From: Mesorhizobium jarvisii | Lineage (GTDB): Bacteria > Pseudomonadota > Alphaproteobacteria > Rhizobiales > Rhizobiaceae | Assembly (NCBI RefSeq): GCF_003601985.1 | Contig: NZ_QZXA01000006.1 | Span: 124,001 to 188,000, forward strand | Direction of reading: 5' to 3' | Length of the DNA stretch: 64,000 nucleotides | Notes under the pieces: generated by a model | The model's input: only the letters and a program-made list of their open reading frames with translations | The model's database searches: none | What the model was told of the DNA's origin: nothing | Translations under genes and position numbers: made by a program | In this document: positions 8,803 through 16,456 of the stretch, piece by piece | Position numbering within the stretch: position 1 is the stretch's first letter | How the letters are laid out: every line of letters begins with the position of its first letter

Positions 8803-10191
8803 TCAGATGGCTTCGCGCAGGTGGAAGGATTTCGGCCGGGTCAGATTGTCATAGCCGATGGCCGACAGTCCCGCGCCCTTGCCGGTGTCCTTGACGCCGG
8901 TCCAGACCAGCGCCGGATCGAGATAGTCGCAGCGGTTCATGAACACCGTGCCGGTTTCGACGCGGTTGCCGATCGCCACCGCGTGTTCGGTATCGCGGGT
9001 CCAGATCGAGGCGGTCAACCCATAGGCGCTGTCGTTCATCAGCGCGATCGCCTCCTCGTCATTGCGCACCTTCATGATGCCGACGATCGGGCCAAAGCTT
9101 TCCTCGCGCATGACGCTCATCTGGTGGTCGACTTCGGTCAGCACTTCCGGCGCGAGATACGGCGAACCGGCCTTGTCGTCAGCCACCTTCATGTTGATGT
9201 GCGCCTTGGCGCCCTTGCGCAGCGCTTCGGCCTTTTGCTCGCGGATCAGGTCGGCAAAGCGCGCCTGCGCCATCGGCCCCATCGTCGTTGCCTGTTCCAG
9301 CGGATTACCGACGACATAGTTCTTCGTCTCGGCGATGAAGCCTTCGACGAATTCGTCATAGACCTTCTCGTGCACATAGACGCGTTCGATGCCGCAACAG
9401 CACTGGCCGGAATTGTAGAAGGCACCGTCGACCAGATTGGCAACCGCATGGTCCATCTTGGCGTCGGGCAGCACATAGGCCGGGTCCTTGCCGCCAAGCT
9501 CGAGGCCGAGCGTCATGAAAGTGCCTGCCGCCGCCTTTTCGATGGCGCGGCCCCCGCCGACCGAACCGGTAAAGTTCACATGGTCGATCTTGCCGGAACC
9601 GAGCAGCTTTTCGGTCTGCGCATGGTTGAGCACGACATTCTGGAACACGCCCTTTGGCAGGCCCGCTTTGTCGAAGGCCTGTTGAAAACGCTCGCCGACG
9701 AGCAGCGTCTGCGCCGCGTGCTTGAGGATGACGGCGTTGCCGGCCATCAGCGCCGGCACGATGGTGTTGACGGCGGTCAGGTAAGGATAATTCCACGGTG
9801 CGATCACCATGACGACGCCGAGCGGATCCTTCTTCACATAGCGGCGAAACCCATCCTTCGGGTTTGAGGCCGGCACGGATTTCAGCGCCTGTTCGGCGAT
9901 CTCGACCATGTAATTGGTACGTTCCTTGACGCCGCCGAACTCGCCGCCATAGCGCACCGGCCGCCCCATCTGCCAGGCGATCTCCGGCACGATCTCGTCG
10001 GTCATCGCCACCAGCGCTTCGAGCATCGCCAGCATGTACTTGCCGCGCTCGACGATCGGTACCTGCGCCCACTTCTCCTGCGCCGCCTTGGCGCGCTCGA
10101 CCGCGGCATTGACCGCCTGGTCCGTTGCCACGGGCCGCTCGGCGTAGATCGAGCCGTCGATGGGGGATTTCAACTTGACCGTTTCGGTCAT
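8803..10191 (-). CDS. NAD(P)-dependent aldehyde dehydrogenase
   Basis: A 462-residue aldehyde dehydrogenase of the classical superfamily, cytoplasmic. Catalytic features are visible: Asn134 in APWNYP, general base Glu231 in LELGGKDP, and nucleophile Cys265 in NSGQCCCGIERVY. It lies between the GS-like and alcohol dehydrogenase genes. It is probably the second oxidation step of a pathway in which the alcohol dehydrogenase makes the aldehyde. PuuC of the gamma-glutamyl putrescine route is a functional analogue. Exact substrate is unproven; succinate-semialdehyde or betaine-aldehyde type activity is possible. Confidence 0.92.
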   Translation of the reverse strand: MTETVKLKSPIDGSIYAERPVATDQAVNAAVERAKAAQEKWAQVPIVERGKYMLAMLEALVAMTDEIVPEIAWQMGRPVRYGGEFGGVKERTNYMVEIAEQALKSVPASNPKDGFRRYVKKDPLGVVMVIAPWNYPYLTAVNTIVPALMAGNAVILKHAAQTLLVGERFQQAFDKAGLPKGVFQNVVLNHAQTEKLLGSGKIDHVNFTGSVGGGRAIEKAAAGTFMTLGLELGGKDPAYVLPDAKMDHAVANLVDGAFYNSGQCCCGIERVYVHEKVYDEFVEGFIAETKNYVVGNPLEQATTMGPMAQARFADLIREQKAEALRKGAKAHINMKVADDKAGSPYLAPEVLTEVDHQMSVMREESFGPIVGIMKVRNDEEAIALMNDSAYGLTASIWTRDTEHAVAIGNRVETGTVFMNRCDYLDPALVWTGVKDTGKGAGLSAIGYDNLTRPKSFHLREAI

Positions 10192-10229
10192 TCCTTCAGT
10201 CCTCGCACTTCATGAAATCTTGGGTTTGA

Positions 10230-10265
10230 CGCCGCCCGCCATCCTGCGATGGCCAGGGGGCGGCG
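10230..10265 (-). promoter_or_regulatory. Intercistronic hairpin between GS-like and aldehyde dehydrogenase genes
   Basis: A two-part stem: outer arms CGCCGCCC and GGGCGGCG (8 bp), inner arms GCCATC and GATGGC (6 bp) around a 4-base loop, with a 4-base bulge on one side. It fills the 84-base gap between the GS-like stop and the aldehyde dehydrogenase start. No T tract follows, so it is more likely an RNA processing or stability element than a terminator. Confidence 0.5.
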
Positions 10266-10275
10266 CCGACACTGC

Positions 10276-11646
10276 TTAGTACCGCTCAAACCCCCTGTGC
10301 AGTTCCCAATCCGTAATGCGGCGGTCGTATTCGAACTGCTCCCATTTGGCGGTGTGGACATAATGCTCGAGCACGTCCTCGCCGAGCGCCTGTTTCAGCA
10401 TCTTCGACTTGGCCAGCGTCTCGGTGGCGTCGCGCAGCGTCTTCGGAATCTCAGGCAGACGAGACGCCTGGTAGGCATCGCCGACGAACGGCTTTTGCAG
10501 TTCGAGCTTCTCGTCGATGCCTGCGAGCCCGGCGGCGATCAGCGCCGCGAAGGCGAGATAGGGGTTGAGGTCGGCGCCGCCGATGCGGCATTCCATGCGG
10601 ATGCCCTTGGTGCCCTCGCCGCACAGGCGGAAGCCGGCGGTGCGGTTGTCCTCGCTCCACATGATCTTGGTCGGCGCGAAGGTGCCGGCCTGGAAGCGCT
10701 TGTAGGAATTGATGTAGGGCGCCAGGAACCAGGTGAACTCCTTGGCGTATTTCAACTGCCCCGCCGCCCATTGCTGGCCGAGCGTCGACAGCGTCCAGTC
10801 CGCCTTCCTGTCGAAGAACAATGGCGTCTTGCCGTCGGCGCTCCACAGCGAATTGTGGATGTGGCTGGAGTTGCCGGCGAGCCCGTAATTGTATTTGGAC
10901 ATGAAGGAGATCGCCTTGCCTTCGGACTCGGCGATTTCCTTGGCGCCGTTCTTCAGGATGACGTGGCGGTCGGCCATGTCGAGCGCCTCGGCATAGCGCA
11001 CATTGATCTCTTCCTGGCCCGGGCCCCATTCGCCCTTGGAATTCTCGATCGGGATGCCGGCGGCTTCCATCTCGTTCCGAAGCCGGCGCATGACACCTTC
11101 TTCCTTGGTGGTGATGCCGATCTGATAGTCGCCGATATAGGGCGAGGCGGTATCTAGGCCCTGCCAGTGCTTCTTGCGGGCGGAATCATAGGTCTCGTTG
11201 AACAGGTAGAATTCGAGTTCGGAAGCGAAATAGCCGATATAGCCGCGCTCGGAGAGCCGCTTGACCTGCTTCCTCAGGATGGCGCGCGGCGAATGCGGCA
11301 GGTCGTCATGGGTGTGGTGATCGAGCACGTCGCAGATCACGAGCGCTGTCTTCTCCAGCCACGGAATGCGCCGCAGCGTCGCCAGGTCCGGCTTCATGAC
11401 GAAGTCGCCATAGCCCTTCGACCAGCTTGCCGCCTTGTAGCCGGGCACCGGTTCCATATCGATGTCGGCGGCCAGCAGATAGTTGCAGCCATGCGTTTCG
11501 TCATGCGCGGAATCGACGAAGTACTGCGCCAGGAACCGCTTTCCCGCCAGCCGCCCCTGCATGTCGACGATGCAGGCCAGCACCGTGTCGATCTCACCGC
11601 TGGAGACCGCCTTCTTCAACTGATCGAACGAGAAATTTCCGGCCAT
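10276..11646 (-). CDS. Glutamine-synthetase-family ligase (probable gamma-glutamyl-amine synthetase)
   Basis: A 456-residue member of the glutamine synthetase superfamily, which joins glutamate to ammonia or an amine using ATP. Visible motifs are SELEFYLF (metal Glu), GPGQEEIN, GNSSHIHNSLW and EDNRTAGFRL. The adenylylation-site motif of true GlnA (NLYDLP) is absent, as in PuuA and other gamma-glutamyl-amine synthetases. ATG at 11646 has GGAG 10 bases upstream; an in-frame ATG at 11673 lacks a ribosome site. Neighbouring permease, alcohol and aldehyde dehydrogenases and amidohydrolase support a role in amine or amino-alcohol catabolism rather than ammonia assimilation. The amine is not identified. 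Confidence 0.88.
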   Translation of the reverse strand: MAGNFSFDQLKKAVSSGEIDTVLACIVDMQGRLAGKRFLAQYFVDSAHDETHGCNYLLAADIDMEPVPGYKAASWSKGYGDFVMKPDLATLRRIPWLEKTALVICDVLDHHTHDDLPHSPRAILRKQVKRLSERGYIGYFASELEFYLFNETYDSARKKHWQGLDTASPYIGDYQIGITTKEEGVMRRLRNEMEAAGIPIENSKGEWGPGQEEINVRYAEALDMADRHVILKNGAKEIAESEGKAISFMSKYNYGLAGNSSHIHNSLWSADGKTPLFFDRKADWTLSTLGQQWAAGQLKYAKEFTWFLAPYINSYKRFQAGTFAPTKIMWSEDNRTAGFRLCGEGTKGIRMECRIGGADLNPYLAFAALIAAGLAGIDEKLELQKPFVGDAYQASRLPEIPKTLRDATETLAKSKMLKQALGEDVLEHYVHTAKWEQFEYDRRITDWELHRGFERY

Positions 11647-11691
11647 TCCTGTGGCACTCCAGCGCTTGGTCATTGAAAGGGATAAATGAAA

Positions 11692-11717
11692 CCATGGCCG
11701 GCACGTGCCGGCCATGG
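11692..11717. promoter_or_regulatory. 26-base perfect palindrome between permease and GS-like gene
   Basis: Arms CCATGGCCGGCAC and GTGCCGGCCATGG form a perfect 13-bp inverted repeat without spacer, in the 86-base gap after the permease stop. On the transcribed strand it is followed by GGTTTCATTT, a weak T-rich tail. It may be a leaky terminator or stabiliser reducing downstream expression, or a binding site. Confidence 0.5.
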
Positions 11718-11732
11718 CCTTGATAGGAGATG

Positions 11733-13289
11733 TCAGTGGCCGGTTTCGCCGACCGCCTGTTCCGCTGCCTTGATCGCTGCCTGGCGTGCCGCGATGATGT
11801 CGCCGAGCGGCGGGCCCTGGAAGCGGTTGCGCTCGAAGCCGAACCAGACGATCGCCGTCAGGATGAAGAAGCCGACGGTGATGTAGAGCGCCCAGTCGTT
11901 CGGCGGCTGGATACCGATGACGAAGATCAGGATCATCGACACGATCGACAGGAAGGCAAACAGCATGAACACGCCGCGCCCCATGTTCCACGGCCCCATC
12001 TTGTCCCACTTCGGCGTGCCCCAGGCCAGCATGCCGAGCACGATCGGCACGGTGAAGGAAAGGAACAGGAAGATGACGGTGCAGGACACCACGATGGTGT
12101 AGGCCGAGGTACCGGCGACCGAAACCAGCGTCGAGCCCCAGACGAACAGCACCGACAGGATCGACGCCGTCCAGATCGCCGCCACCGGCGTGCGATAGGT
12201 CGGGCTGACCTTGGCGAGTGCCGCCGAGCCGGGCAGGCCGCCGTCACGCGAGAAGGCGAAGATCATGCGCGATGCCGACGTCACCGTGGCCAGACCGCAC
12301 AGCAACTGCGACACGAACACGACGAGATAGACGAATTCCTTGACGCCGGGGCTGACGCGCTGGTCGAAAGCCCAGAAGAACACGTTCCAGCCCTGCTTGG
12401 CGGCGTCGTCCATGTTCGGGATCATCAGCACGAAAGCGACCAGGAACAGATAGCCGAAGAGCGCCGACCAGACGACCGACATCACCATGGCGCGCGGCAC
12501 GGAAGACGCCGCCTTGATGGTTTCTTCGGACGTGTGTGCCGAAGCGTCGTAGCCGGTGATCGTATAGATCGGCAGCAACAGGCCAAGTGCGAACACCCAG
12601 GCATTCGAAACCGACGGCCAGACACCGCCGCCTGCGTCACCCGAGTAGTTGTGGAACGTGAACAGGCGGCTAAAATCCCAATGTTCGGCCGAAATCAGGC
12701 AGACCACCGCGATCAGGATCGCGCCGAAGAAGATCAAATAACCCGAGAAGTCGGTCAGCTTTGCCGTCAGCTTGATGCCGAGATGATTGATCAGCGCCTG
12801 CAGGCCGGTGACCACGACCAGGAAGATCATCTGGTTGGTCAGCGTGCCCTCGATGCCGAGTGCCGGCCCGAAGGCGCCGACGAAGAACGTCCAGGTGCCG
12901 ACGTTGATGGCGCCGAGCACGGTGATCAGGCCGAGCAGGTTGAGCCAGGCCGTCACCCAGCCGGTGCCGCGGTTGCCGAGGATCGAACCCCAGTGATAGA
13001 GGCCGCCGGCCGTCGGATAGGCCGAGCTGATCTGCGACATCGCAACAGCGAAGGTCAGTGACACGAAGCAGCCGACCAGCCAGCCGATGCCGATGCCGAT
13101 GCCGCCCGCGCCCGACGTGCCTTGCGCCAGCGAATTGATGCCGCCCGACAGGATGCAGATGATGGAGAAGGAAACCGCGAAATTCGAAAAGCGGCTGAGA
13201 CGCCGCTCCAGTTCCTGGGCATAGCCCATGCTGTGGAGGTGCTTTACGTCCTCCGCCTTGTCAACGTCTGTATAACCCGGTGCTGCCAT
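11733..13289 (-). CDS. Amino acid/choline-type (ACT/APC) permease
   Basis: A 518-residue inner-membrane permease with about twelve helices. The N-terminus contains HSMGYAQELERRLSRFSNFA followed by a first helix, the hallmark of the ACT branch of the APC superfamily (GABA, choline and related amine permeases). The segment AYPTAGGLYHWGS is also typical. It is the second gene of the catabolic operon, 21 bases downstream of the amidohydrolase, and probably imports the amine or amino alcohol that the pathway degrades. The substrate cannot be read directly. Confidence 0.9.
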   Translation of the reverse strand: MAAPGYTDVDKAEDVKHLHSMGYAQELERRLSRFSNFAVSFSIICILSGGINSLAQGTSGAGGIGIGIGWLVGCFVSLTFAVAMSQISSAYPTAGGLYHWGSILGNRGTGWVTAWLNLLGLITVLGAINVGTWTFFVGAFGPALGIEGTLTNQMIFLVVVTGLQALINHLGIKLTAKLTDFSGYLIFFGAILIAVVCLISAEHWDFSRLFTFHNYSGDAGGGVWPSVSNAWVFALGLLLPIYTITGYDASAHTSEETIKAASSVPRAMVMSVVWSALFGYLFLVAFVLMIPNMDDAAKQGWNVFFWAFDQRVSPGVKEFVYLVVFVSQLLCGLATVTSASRMIFAFSRDGGLPGSAALAKVSPTYRTPVAAIWTASILSVLFVWGSTLVSVAGTSAYTIVVSCTVIFLFLSFTVPIVLGMLAWGTPKWDKMGPWNMGRGVFMLFAFLSIVSMILIFVIGIQPPNDWALYITVGFFILTAIVWFGFERNRFQGPPLGDIIAARQAAIKAAEQAVGETGH

Positions 13290-13310
13290 TGGAAGTCCCC
13301 TGTTTGTTTC

Positions 13311-14129
13311 TCAGCTGGCCGATTGGACTGACTTTCTGACTGAATGCGATCTGGGCCGCGTGGCCTCCTCTGGTTCCAGATCCGAAAAAATGCCTGTGAG
13401 CAGATCCGCCCATTTCCGCTGCCCGGTCTCACCGGAGATTTCATCGTTGCGGATTTCGATCATCGCGCAGGGCAACCCGCGCGAGCGCGCATGCCGCTCC
13501 AGCGTGAAATAGACGCGATCGGCCGGCGAATAGGGTTCGTTGACACCGACGGTGATGCCGGCAAGTCGCTTGAGCGCCGATATCAGCGGCGACGCCAGCC
13601 GGCGATCCTCGTCATGGATGATGCCGATATGCCAGGGCCGGTCGTGACCCTTGTAGACCGGCGTGAAAGAATGCACGGACACCAGCCGGGTCTCCTGGCC
13701 GCGCGCCAGCCGTTCCTCGACGATGCGTTCGATGGTGCCGTGAAACGGCTGCCATGATAGGGCGATCCGTTCCGCGCGCTGCTTTTCCGACAGGCCGGCA
13801 TTGCCCGGTATGGATGTCGTCTCGCTGATCGGCGGCACGAGGTCCGGCGCGTCGAGCGGCCGGTTGCAGTCGATGACGAGGCGCGAAATGCGGGTTTCGA
13901 CCAGCGTCGCATCGAGCGCTTGCGCCATGCGCGTTGCCACCGGCAGCGCACCTGGATCCCAGGCGATGTGGCGGGACAGGTCTTCGGCGGCAAGGCCGAG
14001 CGTGCCGAATTCGGCGGGCAGGAAATTGGAGGCGTGGTCGCAGGTCAGCACGAAAGGGCTCGATCCGCCCGGGTTCGTCACCCTCACGGTATCGGACGAT
14101 GCAAGGCTGGCGGGCCGTGCTTTCTCCAT
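13311..14129 (-). CDS. N-formylglutamate amidohydrolase-family protein
   Basis: A 272-residue zinc-dependent amidohydrolase-like protein. Family motifs visible are CDHASNFLP, DCNRPLDAPD, VSVHSFTPV, EPYSPADRVYFTLERH and IEIRNDEI. HutG-type relatives cleave N-formylglutamate. No histidine-degradation genes are nearby, and it leads an operon with a GS-like ligase. A role in releasing glutamate from a gamma-glutamyl product is therefore attractive, replacing PuuD; this is inference, since the known activity is on an alpha-N-formyl group. It is transcribed divergently from the RpiR regulator, 136 bases apart. Confidence 0.88.
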   Translation of the reverse strand: MEKARPASLASSDTVRVTNPGGSSPFVLTCDHASNFLPAEFGTLGLAAEDLSRHIAWDPGALPVATRMAQALDATLVETRISRLVIDCNRPLDAPDLVPPISETTSIPGNAGLSEKQRAERIALSWQPFHGTIERIVEERLARGQETRLVSVHSFTPVYKGHDRPWHIGIIHDEDRRLASPLISALKRLAGITVGVNEPYSPADRVYFTLERHARSRGLPCAMIEIRNDEISGETGQRKWADLLTGIFSDLEPEEATRPRSHSVRKSVQSAS

Positions 14130-14265
14130 AGTCTGCCGTCCCCGGGGAGCGCTGTATCGTATGTTACGTATTTTGCCTCATTGCGTCCCTATGGATGATT
14201 TCATACAGTTTACCCGGCTTTGTCAAATGCGATCTCATGGGCCAAGCCAAGGGGTGGGGGAAAAG
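14130..14265. promoter_or_regulatory. Divergent promoter region between amidohydrolase operon and RpiR regulator
   Basis: A 136-base gap, AT-richer than its surroundings, that must hold both divergent promoters. It contains CGTATGTTACG (arms CGTA/TACG) near 14157 and TTTCATACAGTTTA near 14198, which are candidate sites for the SIS-domain regulator. These are weak, unduplicated signals. Confidence 0.35.
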
Positions 14266-15093
14266 ATGATTTCCAGCATTGCCGAACTGATCGCCGACCG
14301 CATCGGCACGATGCCGGCCGGCGAGCGGCGAGCGGCGCAGACGCTGATCGCCAGCTATCCGATGATCGGCCTGAAGACGGTCGCCGAATTCTCGACCGCG
14401 GCCGGCGTCTCCTCGCCAACGATCCTGCGCTTCGTGGCCCGGCTCGGCTTCCAGAACTATCCGGAGTTCCAGTCGAGCCTGCAGGACGAATTGGCGGCGC
14501 AGCTGCAGTCTCCGGCCATACGAACGCTCAACCCGCCCTCGCCCGGCGGCGGCACGGTCTCGCCAATGCTGGAAGCGACGCTCGACAATATGCGCGAGAC
14601 CTTCCGCCACCTCTCCGACAAGCAGCTGACGGACATCGCGGCACGGCTTGCCGACCGGCGTGGCAAGACATTCCTCATCGGCGGCCGCTTCACCGATCCG
14701 CTGGCGCGCTACATGGCCGCCCACCTTGCCGTCATCCAGCCCGATGTCTTTCACCTCGCCGGCCAGGAGAGCATGTGGCGCGACCGGCTGATCGACATGG
14801 GCAAGCGCGACGTACTGGTGATCTTCGACATCCGGCGCTACCAGGACAGCCTCGTCCGTTTCGCCGAGAAGGCGCATCAGCGCGGGGTCCAGATCGTGCT
14901 GTTCACCGACCAGTGGCTTTCGCCGATCGCCCGGTTTGCCCGCCATGTCATCGCCGGACGAACCGCGGTGCCGTCCGCGTGGGATTCCTCGGCCGCGCTC
15001 TTCGTCGTCGTCGAAACGCTGATCGGCGCCGTCACCAGACAGCTCGAGGCCGACGGCGCCCGGCGCATCCGTGAAATGGAAGGCCTGCGCTAG
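14266..15093 (+). CDS. MurR/RpiR-family transcriptional regulator
   Basis: A 275-residue regulator. Residues 1-77 form the RpiR helix-turn-helix (TVAEFSTAAGVSSPTILRFV), and a SIS sugar-phosphate-type domain follows (KTFLIGGRFTDPLARYM near residue 125). ATG 14266 is selected by a GGGGG ribosome site just upstream. It is divergent from the amidohydrolase-permease-ligase operon, which it probably controls in response to a pathway metabolite. The SIS ligand is unknown; RpiR proteins outside sugar metabolism are known. Confidence 0.92.
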   Translation: MISSIAELIADRIGTMPAGERRAAQTLIASYPMIGLKTVAEFSTAAGVSSPTILRFVARLGFQNYPEFQSSLQDELAAQLQSPAIRTLNPPSPGGGTVSPMLEATLDNMRETFRHLSDKQLTDIAARLADRRGKTFLIGGRFTDPLARYMAAHLAVIQPDVFHLAGQESMWRDRLIDMGKRDVLVIFDIRRYQDSLVRFAEKAHQRGVQIVLFTDQWLSPIARFARHVIAGRTAVPSAWDSSAALFVVVETLIGAVTRQLEADGARRIREMEGLR

Positions 15094-15295
15094 CAAGGTC
15101 ACCAGCCAATCGCATCCGCGCCAGGCGGGCATCTCGAATTCACGTTACCGAGATTTAATGTGCACGATTGCGTGATAATTGCCATAAACCGGTGATACCG
15201 GGATGTGGCGTGGCCGGTTTTCGCCGCCAGCCCGTATCGTCGCTGCATCCGCTTCCACCTGGAACCGGCGGGCGATTCTTGCCGCTGGAGTGTCG

Positions 15296-16456
15296 ATGCC
15301 GAGCTGGAAACAGATTGTCCTTGCGTTTGTGATCGTGGTCGCAGCCACGGCGGCGTGGGCGCGCTTCTACCCCGGCGCTCCGCAAGTGCTGGCGCGCTGG
15401 GGCATCGACTGGGCCTATGGCGCCACACCTCCTGCCAAGGACACGGCGGCGGCTGGCTCCCGTCAGGCGGCGCGCAACGGCGCCCGGATTGCCACCATCG
15501 TTGCATCGCCGGCCGCCTCGGCTGTCATCAACGACCGCCTCCAGGCGATCGGCACTGGCCGCGCCAACGCTTCCGTGACCGTCAATTCCTACAGTTCCGG
15601 CCGCCTTGCCGAATTGCTGGTCGAATCCGGCAGCCATGTCGACAAGGGACAGATCATTGCGACGCTCGATTCCGAGACCGAAATCATCGCGCAGAACCGG
15701 GCCAACCTCGCTTTGCAGGATGCGCAGTCCAAGCTCGACCGCGTCAAATCGCTGCGCGCCTCCAATGCCGCGACGCCGGTAGCGGTGGCCGATGCAGAGG
15801 TGGTTCTGGCGGGCGCCAAGCTGGCGCTGCAGGACGCCGAGCTTGCGCTGCAGCGCCGGTCGATCCTGGCACCGATATCAGGCACTGTCGGCATCCTGCC
15901 GATCTCCGCCGGCAACTATGTGACAAACCAGTCGGCCATCGCCACGCTCGATGACCGCTCCTCGATCCTGGTTGATTTCCAGGTGCCCGAGCGCTTTGCC
16001 GCCGCCGTCAAGGTCGGCGCGCAACTGACGGCGACGCCGATCGCCAATCCGAGCAGCTCCTATACCGGCACGGTGTCGGCCATCGACAACCACATCGACG
16101 AGAAGAGCCGCACGCTGCTGGTCAAGGCCAAGATCGCCAATCCCGCCGATTCGCTGCGCGCCGGCATGTCGTTCTCCATCACCATGAAATTCCCCGGCGA
16201 GACCTATCCCGCCGTCAGCCCGCTGGCGATCCTGTGGGGCTCGGACGGCGCCTATGTCTGGCAGATCGAGGACGGCAAGGCCAAGCGCGTGCCGGTGCGC
16301 ATCATCCAGCGCAACACCGAGACCGTGCTGATCGATGCCGAGATCGACAGCGGCGACATGGTGGTCACCGAAGGCACGCAGAGCGTCAGCGAGGGCGGCG
16401 AGGTCCGCATCGCCGGCCAGGAGCAGCGCGCCGCCAACACCGCCGAAGGCTCATGA
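15296..16456 (+). CDS. RND efflux periplasmic adaptor (membrane fusion protein)
   Basis: A 386-residue adaptor linking the inner-membrane RND pump to an outer-membrane channel. An N-terminal membrane anchor (QIVLAFVIVVAATAAWARF) is followed by a biotinyl-lipoyl-like domain (GRLAELLVESGSHVDKGQII), a coiled-coil hairpin and a beta-barrel domain. ATG 15296 has GGAG 5 bases upstream; a longer in-frame reading from 15203 has no ribosome site. Its stop overlaps the pump start as ATGA. No outer-membrane factor gene is adjacent, so a TolC-type protein from elsewhere is presumably used. Confidence 0.92.
   Translation: MPSWKQIVLAFVIVVAATAAWARFYPGAPQVLARWGIDWAYGATPPAKDTAAAGSRQAARNGARIATIVASPAASAVINDRLQAIGTGRANASVTVNSYSSGRLAELLVESGSHVDKGQIIATLDSETEIIAQNRANLALQDAQSKLDRVKSLRASNAATPVAVADAEVVLAGAKLALQDAELALQRRSILAPISGTVGILPISAGNYVTNQSAIATLDDRSSILVDFQVPERFAAAVKVGAQLTATPIANPSSSYTGTVSAIDNHIDEKSRTLLVKAKIANPADSLRAGMSFSITMKFPGETYPAVSPLAILWGSDGAYVWQIEDGKAKRVPVRIIQRNTETVLIDAEIDSGDMVVTEGTQSVSEGGEVRIAGQEQRAANTAEGS

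Noticed and set aside
10276..12009. Reading the GS-like gene with about 120 extra N-terminal residues
   Set aside because: The extra part is antisense-like text overlapping the permease gene on the same strand in another frame; the GS fold begins at 11646 with a ribosome site.
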